DNA of 64,000 nucleotides from Amorphophallus konjac. Lineage: Eukaryota; Streptophyta; Magnoliopsida; Alismatales; Araceae. Below, piece by piece: positions 21,013 through 32,320 of this stretch (its first letter is position 1; each line of letters opens with the position of its first letter). The notes under the pieces were generated by a model, which saw only the letters and a list, made by a program, of their open reading frames with translations, was not told where the DNA came from and did no database searches. Made by a program: the position numbers and the translations under genes. Location: positions 18,314,856 to 18,378,855 of the forward strand of contig CM040117.1 in assembly GCA_022559845.1 (NCBI GenBank), in the 5' to 3' direction.

Positions 21013-22080
21013 TTAAGAGTTGGGCTTCCTGTGCAGTAGTGAGGTTGGAGGTAATGATGACAGGTAGAGTGTGGTTAGGTCCCAGATATGCATATTTAAG
21101 GTTGGGAGAGGCTTGAGTTCCAGAGAAGGAGGATGTTCCAGAGGTGACAAGATTGGTTCATATTGAAGTGCAGGAAGTGATTCTACCTTAGACCAGGGTG
21201 CAGAGGGTATGGGAGAATCCTGAAGCATGCTACCCTCTTCTAAGGTGTCCTCAATGTTATCCAAAATCACATCCTCAAATATATCAATGACATTGCATTC
21301 CTCTCCTTGATCCGGATATTGAGATGCCTTAAACACATTTAGGGAAACTTTCTCACCTCCAAAAGAAATATCCATCATTCCCATGGCACAGTTGATGTTG
21401 GCCTTAGCAGTTGCTAGGAAAGGACGTCCCAAAATAATAGGGCTATGTTTCAATTCTTGAGACGAGGCCATATCCAAAATTAAAAAATTCACAGGAAAAT
21501 AGCATTCATGTACCTTAACAATGACGTCCTCCAACAAATCCCTTAGAGTTTTAACCGATCGATCCGCCAATTGAAGGATTATTGAAGTGGGTTTTAACTC
21601 CCCTAGATCAAATTGCTCGTAAATGAAGGTGGGCAAAAGATTCACGCTAGCACCTAAGTCTAGCAATGCACGATCAAAAGTGACTCCACCTATATCACAT
21701 GAGAATAACGGGGCTCCGGGGTCCTTCAATTTTTTTGGCAAATGATTCATCAAAACAGCACTCACATCTTCAGATAGGCGGATCTTTTGAGTTATCGCCT
21801 TGGATTCCCTTTTTGGAGTGCACATCTCTTTCAGAAATTTTACATATGCCGGCACATGCTTGATCGCGTCTAAAAGTGGAATATTGATATTCACTTGTTT
21901 AAACAATTCCACTAGCTCTTCTTGGTAGACTGACTTTTTCTTTTGAGCCTTAAATTTTAGAGCATCGGGAAAAGGGATCTTAGGGACATACTCTTGAGGG
22001 CTTTCTTCATCAACCTTTGCTTTTCCTTTGTCCCGCTTGTTCTCTCCACCCTCTGCCTTTTTCTTTTCTTGCACAATCAC
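21013..22080 (-). pseudogene. Athila protease region of Gag-Pol
   Basis: Retropepsin-like protease with active site LLDLGASVNLLP near 21665, followed by ILGRPFLATAKANINCAMG near 21440-21375. Upstream is a Lys/Glu-rich stretch (22080-21990) joining it to gag. The frame is shared with gag and ends at 21013 through a one-base shift near 21095, after which RT continues in another frame. Confidence 0.87.
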
Positions 22081-23946
22081 ATGCTCCTCATCCTCACTAT
22101 TACTCTCCTCGTGGGCGTCTTGCCCCGAACTACTACCTACATCCTTAGCCTGATAAGAATTATTAAGAATTTTCCCGCTCCTGAGGGTAGAGATGGCTTT
22201 GGCATTCTCAAACTGAGGACCTACAGGAGGGGGCGGCTGAGGTTGATTGGGCTGATTGGGTTGAGGAAGAATGGGAGCTCTTAGAGGGAAGTATGGAGGT
22301 TGTTGATTGCGGGGGTTGGCAATAGGCTGACTTGGTAATTAGCCCATTTCCCTTCTCATGGTGGCTTCAGCCAATTGGCCCAATTGGGTTTCCAACTTAG
22401 AAATAGTTTATTGGTGGGCATGGAGGGTCTGTTGGAAAGATTGACTTTGGACTTGCATGGTTTGTTGGAAGGATTGGTTTTGGGCCAGAATTAGTTGTTG
22501 TAATTGATGGAATCTATCATCAGTTTGGGAGTCCTGGTGGTGTTGCGGAGGATGTTGATAGATTTGTTGGGAATTGGAAGATTACCCGTAATTGGGCTGA
22601 GGAGGTTGGTATGGGGCCTGACCCTGGTTGAATCGGGGAAGTGGTTGTTGGGCTTGCGATCCTCGACCATTAGCATTTCCTTGAAATAGTGGCTGAGCTT
22701 GGAATTGGTGTTTGATAGGTGGTTTGTGAGTTTGAGATGCGGAGGGGATGGTGGGCTGATTGGGAGCATGTTGATTTCTCCAATTGAAATTGGGGTGATT
22801 CCTCCAGCCCGGATTATATGTGTTAGAAAATGGGTCATAGTTGGGCTTAGAGAACCCCTGGGCTGCTTGGACTTGCTCCTGTATAAAAGGTGGTAACTGG
22901 GCTACTGTTGGGCAATCGGACACATGATGGTCCGGGCTAGCACATAAAGCACACACCTCATGGTGTGTTGGGTCCGAGTATGGGTTGGACGTAGGTAAGA
23001 TGGTGGTTTCTTATTTGTTTTGGGCCATGAGCTGGTCTAACTTGTGGGCCAACATATCAACTTGTTCTAGCTTTTGAGTCATGATATCCACCTTGTCCAA
23101 TTTTTGATGGATGAAATTCACATCCACTCTAGCTTCAGGTTCCACACGATACATCTCGGCCCGTTTAGATGGCCCAATTGTTCTCTCATATGAGGATAAG
23201 GAAGCGTGGTTGATTGAATTCTCGCTCAACATTTCAAATAAGTCATAGGCCTCATCCTCACTCTTGCTCATAAAGGCCCCACCACATGATGCATCAACAA
23301 TCTGCCTAACTTGATCATCTAGGCCCTCATAGAAAGCTTGCACTATTTACCATTTGGAGAGCCCATGATGTGGGCATTTTTTGAGGAGTTCCTTTAATCT
23401 CTCCCATGATTCATGTATTTGTTCATTTAGGAGTTGCGCGAATCCTGTGATTGAACGTCTCATGGTGTTGGTTCTACCGATGGGGTAAAACTTCTTAAGA
23501 AACTCATGCTGCATATCTGCCCATGTGCCAATAGGTTTCCCTAAGGTCCCTAGCCAGTATTTGGCTTTGTCCTTAAGTGAGAAAGAGAATAAGGTCAGGC
23601 GGAGAGCATCATCTGTGAAATTTTGAATTTTCACAGTTGAACAAATTTATAGAAATTCATCCAGATGTTTATAGGGATCTTCATTGGTCTTCCCATAAAA
23701 GGATGGGAGCATCTGAATGGTGCTAGATTTGATCTCATAGTGCAAAGCAGGGACATTAGGCAGTTGGATACAAGTGGATGGCTGATAATTCGAAGGAATG
23801 AAATATTCTTTCATCTGTTTGGGCACCCCTAATTGGTGTTGTTCAGCCATAGGTTGGGTTTGATTTTGAGCCGGATTAAAAATGAATCGCTCAATCTCAC
23901 TAATGGGCTCAACTAAGTCGCGGTGTTGAGATCTTCTCCCTTGCAT
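22081..23946 (-). pseudogene. Athila gag
   Basis: It begins MQGRRSQHRD at 23946 after a 1.1-kb leader. The capsid region runs through MLPSFYGKTNEDPYKHLDEF (about 23710-23650), FSLKDKAKYWLGTL (near 23580) and MQAFYEGLDD (near 23340). A CCHC knuckle, CALCASPDHHVSDC (near 22950-22910), is followed by a Pro/Gln/Asn-rich tail. Stops near 23644, 23344, 23011, 22491 and 22340 are all in one frame, without indels. If intact, it would form the virus-like particle. Confidence 0.85.
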
Positions 23947-25028
23947 AAACCAAGGTTAAAGATGATAGATGAGAGAATTGTTTGATGATATATATTTTTT
24001 ATTTTTTCTATTTTGACTCAAATAAGGACGAAGAGAGATAAGAGGAGATTTTTTTATTTTTTATTTTATTTTTATTTTTATATATTTTTTGTATGCAAAC
24101 ACAAACAAGTTGTCACACAAATTACCTAATGACCTAGCTGTGACCTAGACCTACAAATTGAGTTTCAAAAAATGACTAAAGTGTAACTTGAGTTCACCTT
24201 CAATATTTTCACCGGCCAGGTAAGGGGTGGGGTAGTGGGAGGCTCCCCTTGCTTTCGCAATGTCCTAATTAAAAACCACTAGCCCGCTTAAGGCGTTTGC
24301 CGTCCGACCGTCTTGCCTTAGACACCGGTTTTCACAAGAGGGTAAGCCCAAATAACACAAGAACCACAATGTGAACCTAGGGCCAATGTCTACTGAATTT
24401 TATTTAGGGTCTAGGTGATGCAAAGATGCAAGGAAATTGTGGTTTGTGGGCTAAAGAAGGGTGATGAAATCCCCACCTTATCTTGCTTATGGGTGTTGCC
24501 CTTAGAATATTTTAGAATGATATACAACAAAGCAAGTTCAAACAATGGGTTCTATGCAAGTATGCATGAGCATGTGATTAAGAAAAAGATTAGAAAAGAA
24601 CTCACCTTGTCCCTCGCAATATCCAAAATACAATGACCAAAGTTAAACAACAAGGGAAAATATTTTTTTATCCTAAATGATGCATGACTTAGAACATGAA
24701 AGTGTGATTTCTATTCTTGGAATGAAGATTTTTATTGGGTTCAAGTGAAGAGTTTTTTTTTATTTAGTGAACCTATCTAACCACAATATGTAAGATCATT
24801 AGGGAAATGACATAAAGTGAGAGGAGTTAGGATACTTACTCGAAGCGTAATCCCTCGTTCTCTTTTTTTTTTGAAATGAATGACAAAATCAAAAGATGAA
24901 AGAAAGAAAGGCAAACTTACCTCTATTTTTTTAATTTTTTTTTTCTACAAAAAAGGAAGAAAGAAAGCTTTATTAGTACACTATAAACACAAGAAAAATA
25001 AAGTTCTTAAATAAAAAATCACCATTCC
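23947..25028 (-). other. Athila untranslated leader
   Basis: 1.1 kb between primer site and gag. It contains long A/T tracts (24030-24090, 24950) and no credible frame on either strand. Confidence 0.7.
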
Positions 25029-25046
25029 TCCCCGGCAACGGCGCCA
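25029..25046 (-). other. Primer binding site of the Athila element
   Basis: Plus TCCCCGGCAACGGCGCCA reads TGGCGCCGTTGCCGGGGA on the minus strand, the standard Athila-type primer site, five bases inside the 5' LTR. Confidence 0.88.
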
Positions 25047-25051
25047 AAAAT

Positions 25052-27012
25052 TGATAACGCGAAAGTTCGTCGTTTAAAACACGCGTATCAATCTTAAAAA
25101 TTTCAACTCGCACTAGATGAAAGAGAGACGTAATATGGTGGCGAGAATGGTCGAATCCACAGGGAAGAAGAGATTTTTAGAGTTTACCTTGGAGTCCTTT
25201 GGAAAACACATGTGATTTTTCTTTTCTTAGAGAAAATAGTGAAATGATGAACAAATAAAACACTTAATTAAAAACACCTATGACTATGCACCTATGCTAT
25301 AGAAAATAATTATATGAAGTGAAAAGAAGAGATAGAAGGAGGTAGAGAGGGTAGAAGATCAAAAACTAGATCAAAAGAATAACTTCTTTTATTAACTTAA
25401 AAGAAAGAGTACATGAAGTGCAAGACAAGCTTACAATAAAGATGTGACGAGATTATAATGAAGTAAAATAAAATTAAAGTAATAACAAAAAGAGGAGTCT
25501 GAGGTGAGAAGATGGTTGTAGCAATGGTGATGACGTCGTCGTCTCCTCCTCGCCGAGCCTTGGAGAGGATCGCTCCGCCTTGAAAGAGATCGCCGTGGAA
25601 AGAGGTGGATGAAGAAGCCGTCGTCGTCCACGTCACGAGCCTTGAAACGTCGCCCGCCTTGATGTGCACGCAGCCATGAAAGGAGAGTTGTGGAGGATAA
25701 ACTTTGGAGAGAAATATAGATAGGAATGTGGAAGGGTTTGTGTAGAGATGAAGAAGAAAGAAGATGAGAGAGTAAAATAGTGGGAAAATAAATATAACTA
25801 GTAAACGGAGAAGAATTAGAGGAAGTGATAGAAAAAGAAAATCTAGATCTACAAGAGAGGAAGAACGTTGGTGAAGAACTCAGAGAGAAAAAAAGAGTGG
25901 AAGAGTTTCAAAATGGAAGCAGAATAGAGTGTAGTGCCTCGGATGAACAGTGAAATCACAAGACAGCAAGTTGAAAAACGGAAAATATTTTTCAAACAAG
26001 AAAGAATTAGAAGATGATTTAGAAGAGGAAGTTGAAGATATTTTAACAACAAAGAACGTTTATCAAGAAAGTAAGAGAAGAAAATGACTAGAAGGGTGAG
26101 AAATAATGAGAAGAACAGAGAGAAACACTGGTTCGCAGATGAACAGGATAGTACAGTGAAAAACATAAAATACCTTGAAAACTAGAAGAAATTAGAAGAT
26201 GATGCAGAAGACGAAGTTGTAGAAGACGTAAAAACAAAGAACTTTCATGAAGATAGCAAGAGGAGAAGAGGGACGGAAGATGATGAACCCGGCGAACTAA
26301 AAGATGTGAGAGGGAGAGAAAAATGCCAAAAGAAGAACTCCCCTTCTCCTCCTTGTCATGGGCTATTTATAGGGAAAGTTGGATAGATGGAGGGTTGAGA
26401 TTGTATGAAAAGGAGATGAATGGCAGGGATTTAGGAAGAATATGATGCATGGGGAAGAGAAAAAAGAGGTGAGTACACCCTCCTTGGGATTTGGACAACC
26501 CCCTTCCCAAGACTCATCATTCCTCTCCTTTATTTCAAACTTTGAATTCAATTTCCCTCCAACCAAGATGTGTGATTGTTCTCCTCTATTTCAAACTTTG
26601 AATTTTCTTTTTCCTCCAACCAAAATATTTTGAGTTATCTTTTCACTCCAACCAAAATATGTGTCTTTTTTTGTTTGACTTGGTCAAAGTGGTGATGCCA
26701 ATTTTACCCTCAGCTTCTCTTACAATTACCTTCAGTGTCCTGCACACACATAATTACAATTTAGTCGATAAAAATTATCATAATGTGCACATAAATCTTA
26801 AATATTCATGATTAACTATGCAATGGAGAATTAATGCTCATGGCCCTCAACTTTAATTCATTAAATAATATCTCAAAATTAATCAATTTACGTGAAATAC
26901 CCTATTTACATGTAAAGTTGAGATTAACGATGGGACATGCATAATTATCTAATTATATGCACATAAAACAGTGTACATGTGATGAATTACCATCGAAAAT
27001 GGACACTTATCA
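25052..27012 (-). mobile_element. Athila 5' LTR (1961 bp)
   Basis: TGATAACGCGAAA ... GACACTTATCA, intact and uninterrupted. It is the reference for the split 3' LTR. It carries two ~186-bp internal repeat units near 26005-26300. Confidence 0.92.
26362..26371 (-). promoter_or_regulatory. TATA box of the Athila 5' LTR
   Basis: Plus GCTATTTATA reads TATAAATAGC on the minus strand. It is the likely promoter of the element, transcribing leftwards. Confidence 0.65.
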
Positions 27013-27017
27013 GCATT
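27013..27017. repeat. Right target-site duplication of the Athila element
   Basis: GCATT follows the 5' LTR terminus; GCACT precedes the 3' LTR at 3287. One transition separates them. Confidence 0.75.
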
Positions 27018-27525
27018 GATGAAGAAAAGAAGAGACCAACATACCATGTCAGTTCCCGACACCCCGTCGGCACTGATGAAGAGAAGAAGAGACAAACATA
27101 CCACGTCAGCTCCCGACGCCCTGTCGGCACTGATGAAGCCCGACACCCCGTCGGCACTGATGAAGAGAAGAAGAGACAAACATACCACGTCAGCTCCCGA
27201 CGCCCCGTCGGCACTGATGAAGAGAAGAAGAAACAAACATACCACGTCAGCTCCCGACGCCCTGTCGGCACTGATGAAGAGAAGAAGAGACCAACATACC
27301 ACGTCAGTTCCTGACACCCCGTCGGCACTGATGAAGAGAAGAAGAGACAAACATACCACGTCAGTTCCCGATGTCCTATCGGCACTGATGAAGAGAAGAA
27401 GAGACAAACATACCACGTCAGTTCCCGACACCCCGTCGGCACTGATGAAGAGAAGAAGAGACAAGCATACCGCGTCAGCTCCCGACACCCCGTCGGCACT
27501 GATGAAGAGAAGAAGAGACCAGTAC
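27013..27525. repeat. 57-bp minisatellite, right part (about nine copies)
   Basis: Same unit as 2573-3291, with one unit cut short at 27139 (GATGAAGCCCGACACCCC, a 24-bp deletion). Removing Athila with one GCACT/GCATT copy rejoins the array in phase. Confidence 0.92.
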
Positions 27526-27810
27526 ACCCACGGTCACCGCCCGACTCATCCTTCACCTGCTCTACCCGTGGGTGGGGGGCATTTGTGGACGTGTAAAATT
27601 GCACGCCCATACGTCCCAACTAGTCCAGCATCAACCACAACTCCAACTAAAGAAACTGCGAAGAAGAGAGGGCCATCCCAACTCTCCAAACAAACGCACA
27701 CACTGCCGTGAAGCCATCTCAGGAGTCACGACAGCGAAGAGAGATCAACTACCAGAAAACACTCCAACCTGTGGGCCCCGAAGAGAACTAAGTGGACCGT
27801 CAATCGGGCT
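27526..27810. other. Unassigned sequence between minisatellite and CGGCAC array
   Basis: GC-moderate unique-looking sequence. No recognisable protein, LTR end or RNA gene is seen. Confidence 0.5.
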
Positions 27811-28225
27811 CGAAACGGGCTCAAGTCTATCTCAACGGCACACCCCCTCCTGGGTGCCCTCAGCGGCACACCCCTTGAAGCCCCAGCGGCACACCCTGGT
27901 GGCCCTTCAGTGGCACACCCTGGCCTCCCGCTCAGCGGCACGCTCCCGCGCCCGTTCAGCGGCACGCTCCCCTGGCGCTCCACCGGCACACCCAGTTTGG
28001 GTGTCTTCACCGGCACACGTTGCCAGCCCCTTCACTGGCACACCACGTGCCCCCGTCAGTGACACACAGGCGGAGCCTCCTCTGCCGGCACACCCGTCCA
28101 GCCCTCCAACGGCACGCGTTGCTAGCCCCTTTAACGGCACGCGTTGGCGGCTCTCCAGCGGCACGCTTGCCGTGTCTTCCAGCGGCACGCCGTCCTGGCT
28201 CTTCAGCGGCACGCCTTGCACACGA
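27811..28225. repeat. CGGCACACC motif array, block 1
   Basis: About 16 copies of (T/C)CAGCGGCACACC or CGGCACGC at 20-35-base intervals, with unrelated sequence between them. It lies upstream of a plus-strand TATA box at 28403. The minisatellite unit next to it also contains TCGGCAC. Confidence 0.8.
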
Positions 28226-28402
28226 AATCTTACACCCATGCCCTAGAGATCCTTGGCGCGCAGTGGGCTGTCTGAGGTGTCGGCCGGGGATTGGGGCGCG
28301 TAGGCTACTCCTCTGCAACCAAGGATGGGGAAGTCAAACCCCATCATGGCCAGTCACTTCCCGCCTTCGACTATCGTGCTCTAACGCTTCCGTCGCTGGG
28401 GG

Positions 28403-28410
28403 TATAAAAG
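28403..28410 (+). promoter_or_regulatory. TATA box downstream of CGGCAC block 1
   Basis: TATAAAAG in a GGGGG-TATAAAAG-CC context, followed about 30 bases later by an A/C/G-rich start ACAAGACACACAAACACAG. This is a strong match to a plant core promoter or LTR promoter. What it would transcribe is not clear. Confidence 0.55.
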
Positions 28411-28970
28411 CCTTCCTCTTCCGGCGAACAAGACACACAAACACAGAGACAGAGAGGGAAGGAGGGACACACGGGAACAGAGAGGTAGAGAGCTCGCCAG
28501 CAAAAAGGAAGAGAAGAAGAAGAAGAGAAGAAGAAGAAGAGAGAAGAGTAAGAAGGGGGCTCCGACGCGAGGTTCTCCGGTGGCCACTAAAGAAGAGATA
28601 GAAAAAGAGACAGAGAAAGAGAGAGAGCCCTTGTAGCAGGGAGGTGGGGGAAGAGTAGGGAGCCGTCGCCCCCTGCTCAACCCTAACTCACCATTTCCTC
28701 CTCTCGATGCTTTTCTTCTTCTTCTTTTCTCCCCCCACTATTGTATCTTCTACCCCAGTGTTTTGATGTACATGGCCGGTTATGGCCTTTTCTTTTCATG
28801 AATGAAAATTCCCCCCTCTTTGGGCTTCTTATTGTCCCCGTTGGTTTGAGTCGTTACATGTGGTTGATCGCCTTCGTCCTCTTCCCTCCGGTGTTTTTTT
28901 TTCCCTTCACGCCGATGATTTCTTGCCCTTGAGGTCAGTTGCCTCCCCACGGGACTCACTGCCGGTGCCC
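28411..28970 (+). other. Putative transcribed leader or R/U5-like region
   Basis: GA-rich (28430-28630: GAGAAGAAGAAGAAGAG, GAGACAGAG), then T-rich. It includes TTCATGAATGAAAATTCCCCC near 28795, which could be a polyadenylation region. No protein is recognised. The order array, TATA, GA-rich leader resembles the SIRE LTRs but in the plus direction; the signature block is missing. Confidence 0.35.
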
Positions 28971-29174
28971 TCTCGATCATGGCTAGCGGCCCCTCTACTC
29001 TCATTCCCCGTATTGGCCAAGGAGGTGCCCTTCCTGCCTCTCCGAACACCCAAGCCCAACACCCCCCACCGGTCTTCCTCTCTTCTCCACCTCTAACCCG
29101 TCTAGCTAACCTTACGCCCTCATTCCCCCGAGCTGACCCCATCCCGGTGCGCACCAGCCCTCTGGCCCGGTGCA

Positions 29175-29575
29175 GTCTCCCCAGCCCTCAGCGGCACACC
29201 CTGGGCCAACCTCTCACCGGCACACCTCTTGGTGCCAGCCAGCCCGGCACGCTACCCCTTCAGCTTCCCTAGCCGACACAGCCTCTTACCCGCCTAGCGC
29301 GGCATAGTCTCTTGGCCGGTGCACACCCCCCCAGGCTAGCCCTTCACCGGCACCGCCTACCTGGCCGGTGCACCTTCATCCCTCTCTTCCCCGGCACCCT
29401 CATGCCCTCTTTGCCCGGCACACCTGTGCCTTCTTTGTCCGGCACACCCGTGCCTTCTTTGCCCGGCACACACTGGCCACCCTCAACCCGGCACACCCTG
29501 GCCACCCTCAGTCCGGCACACCTATCCAGCCTCCCATCCCTTTCTAGCGAGCACACTAGCCACCAGTCACCCTCC
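29175..29575. repeat. CGGCACACC motif array, block 2
   Basis: CCGGCACACC and CCGGTGCACC copies every 20-30 bases, including three near-tandem copies GCCTTCTTTGYCCGGCACACC at about 29400-29470. Frames across it are Pro/Thr-rich artefacts. Confidence 0.75.
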
Positions 29576-30049
29576 GTTGCCTGGTGCACCCCTGGGTAGC
29601 CTTAGAGGCACCTTCCACTCATCGTTTCTTCCAGGTTTTCCGAAGTTTTGTCAAAGGTGTTGCCGCTCTCGGGCGCCCACCTCCAATTGTCAGGTTCCGT
29701 CACGCCATGTGGGCGCGTTCCCTGTATCTCCCTTACCATTCGGGTCATGGGGAGATGCTGCCGAATTTTTGTCAGAAATGAGAACATGTTAAAAAAGCAA
29801 AAGGAAGCAACAAACAAATGAAAAGAACAACAGTAAAACGCTTCAAACAAGGCAAGGGAATCACAATCAACACAAAGAGAGCCGAATCGAACGACAACTA
29901 AGCAACTTGAACATTCGTCCTGAGGGGAGAAAGAATGGAAGTTAATCAAGAGAAAGAAAGAAACAAACCCATGCAAACTGAATAAAATCAAGGGAGAAAA
30001 GAAAAGGAAAAGACATAAGAACGGGAGAGGAGTGGGCCCCGTCCGGACC
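29576..30049. other. Unassigned stretch with a GGGCGCCCACC motif
   Basis: CTCGGGCGCCCACCTCC near 29665 resembles gypsy primer-site sequences, but no LTR terminus can be fitted next to it. 29790-30010 is A-rich without a gene. Confidence 0.3.
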
Positions 30050-30597
30050 TCCGCCAGTACACCCTGCCTTGAAGCTTCCTCGGCACACTCAACCCCACCT
30101 CTTTGAACCCTCCAGCGACACAGCCTCTTACCCGGTACACCCCAATACCCTTGGCCGGCACACCTGCCCTGGCCTTTCTCCGGTACGCCTCGAACGCCCC
30201 AGGCCGACACACCCAGCACCCTCAGCCCGGTACACCCTTCGCCCATGGACCTTGGCCGGCATAGCCCCCAGCCCAGCTTCCCCGGCACGCTCCTAGACCG
30301 ATACACCTTGATTGGCCTTCCCCGACACGCTCCCCATACCCTTCGCCGGTACACCCTACAGCCACTCTTGGCCGGCACGCCACCACCCAGCTTCCTCTCC
30401 GGCACACCAACCCCAACCTTCGCCGGTACGCTCTCCCTACGCTCAACGGCAGCCCCCCTTTCAGCCTTTACCTGGCATACTCGGCCAGGCCCTTCGCCAG
30501 GACGCCTCCCCTCCCTTACCCGGAACGCCCGCTCGCGCCCTTCGCCGGCACGCCCAACTTGGCTGCTCTTCGCCGGCACGCCCCCCTTTAACCCCTT
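30050..30597. repeat. CGGCACACC motif array, block 3
   Basis: CCGGYACACC and CCGGCACGC copies at 20-35-base intervals from CCAGTACACC (30053) to CGCCGGCACGCCC (30570). Same motif as blocks 1 and 2. No gene. Confidence 0.75.
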
Positions 30598-30650
30598 TTA
30601 GCCCTCCAGTGGCCCACTCTCTCTCCAAAAAATATATATATAATATAAAG

Positions 30651-30684
<34 letters not shown>

Positions 30685-30895
30685 ATTAATAAAAATTATG
30701 ATAAATAAATAAACCTGAATATATATATAAGAAATAAACAAAAATTGTGAAATAGTAATAATAATAGTAAAAAAGAGAAAATATAATAATAATAATAAAA
30801 AAAATGGAAAAATCATTTAGAACAAATGCATAAAGGGGAATAAACAGCACAAAATCATATGGTTAAAAGAAATCCTAAATAAAAAAATGGTAAAA
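30598..30895. repeat. AT-rich low-complexity DNA
   Basis: Runs of ATA and TAA (TAATAATAATAATAAT near 30675 and 30785). It separates the GC-rich arrays from the diverged repeat at 31125. Nothing else seen. Confidence 0.75.
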
Positions 30896-31124
30896 TCTAC
30901 ATTGCAGCCCCGTCTCTCTCGTGGCCTGGTGCTGAAGGAACAACAATGATACCCTCGCCGGTCGGGCCGGAGTCTTGGGAGTTATCCCGAAATGGCCATG
31001 ACCCGACCTTACCTCGGGCCGACATTCTGATTACACCGGACCCGCTCCTCAGCCCGGATCCCTTCCGAGCCATTATTAAAATTACCGTACATTCGACAGA
31101 CATTTTGAACAGGTTCACCTCGGT

Positions 31125-31885
31125 TTCCGCCATGTTTCTATTACGGACCTATGTCCGAACATGAAAAGGTCCGTGAATGACCGACATGGCCGATGGCTCC
31201 CATCCCGACATGGTCGTAATCCGGCATTGCTCTGGGCCGATAGTCCATCAATTCAGACCCGTTCCCATTGGGATTTGTTCCCGCTCTTTCATTGAAATTG
31301 CCGCAAACTCGGCATACATTTGTACAGGGTTGTTTCCATCTACGTCGTACTTTCAATACGGACCTTTTTCCGAACATAAAGTGGTCCATGAATGACCGAC
31401 AAAATCCGAATGGAACGAGGTGGTCCTCGTCCTCCCTGGACCCTACGCATGGGGATATCGATAAGGCCTTTATGGGTCATGCTTAGACCTCGGGTCTGTC
31501 CCGATTATGGTCATTGTCTGGCCCATATCCTCGGCCTATAGCTCGCTCCCTTTGAATACGTCTTTGGTTCTGGGATCCGATCCCGGGACACTCCCCCATT
31601 GACCCTTGGCACCGGGAATATTAACGACGCTCACGCAAGTCTTGTTTCGACCGCGGGGGGTCCACCGCAACATGGTCGCGGCTTGATCTTGCACCGAGCC
31701 GACAAACTTGTTAGTTTCTGTCCGTTTTAACCGGGATTTGACTGAATATTTCTCGTTCCTCTGAATAATAAATTTGTCGTACCTCGGCATACATGCGTTC
31801 CGATTTTCCCATGACGATTATGCTATTCTCAAGCCAGACATTCGTCCGAATATTAAATGGTCAGCTCATGACCGACATGATCGCG
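31125..31885. repeat. Diverged long repeat with TCCGAACAT...TGACCGACA core
   Basis: Three related stretches, at 31125-31190, 31345-31410 and 31820-31885, share TACGGACC(T)..TCCGAACATRAA followed by GGTCCRTGAATGACCGACA (third copy TCCGAATATTAAATGGTCAGCTCATGACC). Each is preceded by a CCGACAT/TCGGCATACAT stretch. Spacing is about 220 and 475 bases. No coding. Similar in look to old LTR or satellite DNA; the source is unknown. Confidence 0.55.
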
Positions 31886-32320
31886 AATATTTTCTTCTCA
31901 TCCTCATACGGGGATTTCAATGCTTCCTAGTAGGCCTTTTTATGCAATTAATTTTCTGGCCATGAGGCCTTGATTCCCAGCGATTAACCAAGGGTGTTCC
32001 CCTCTCCGAGGGGATGTAAATGACATCGTGACCTTTATGGCGCGGCGGGTTTTGGTCCCGACACGAACTACACAATCGTCTGATTAGTCAGATCGAGCGC
32101 ACCATGGGTTCTTCGGAGCCCGAATAAATTGTCACTTCGTGACTGGCACGCCCACGCACTTAATAGACGAATCAACCATCCGAAATAAGACCAACGACAT
32201 TAAACGAGCGAACGAAAAGTGCGTCCACAGATAGTTATATAGAAATTATCTTAGGGTGAATCTTCCCGATTCTAAGGAAAATAACTAAAGGTCCACTTTT
32301 TTAGGTACCTTGAATTCTCA
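31886..32320. other. Unassigned sequence upstream of element A gag
   Basis: This should hold the primer site and 5' LTR end of element A, but neither a TGGTATCAGAGC site nor a match to the LTR at 36778 is present. TTTTGGTCCCGACACGAAC near 32050 is the only primer-site-like stretch. Nothing else seen. Confidence 0.45.

Larger units (their letters stand above)
3292..27012 (-). mobile_element. Athila-lineage Gypsy element (about 12.1 kb), split by nested SIRE-1
   Basis: A complete minus-strand LTR element: 5' LTR 25052-27012, primer site 25029-25046, gag 22081-23946, protease, RT-RNase H, integrase down to 18239, polypurine tract at 17024, and a 3' LTR of 3292-4531 plus 16156-17023. LTRs start TGATAACG and end CACTTATCA. 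The lineage call rests on the RT (FMDDF in place of YVDD, a [11 protein letters not shown] stretch, the [10 protein letters not shown] region), the DLGAS protease and the GGCGCCGTTGCCGGGG primer site. There is no env-like frame. Without the 11,624-bp nested element it measures 12,097 bp. The coding frames hold several stops and one clear frameshift between protease and RT. Confidence 0.9.

Noticed and set aside
26949..27711. Long open frames of 192-231 residues
   Set aside because: Same minisatellite, right part, plus unrelated flank.
27572..28601. Plus-strand frames of 224 and 193 residues
   Set aside because: GC-rich CGGCAC motif array and GA-rich leader; composition-driven, no domain, several competing frames.
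28979..29272. 97-residue frame starting MASGPSTLIP
   Set aside because: Has an ATG downstream of a TATA box but runs into motif block 2, is Pro/Thr-rich and resembles nothing known; not enough to call a gene.
29660..29690. Gypsy-type primer binding site (GGGCGCCCACC)
   Set aside because: No adjoining LTR end or gag could be fitted on either strand.
29602..30579. 325-residue minus-strand frame
   Set aside because: Spans motif block 3 and A-rich DNA; no recognisable protein, likely a chance frame in GC-rich DNA.
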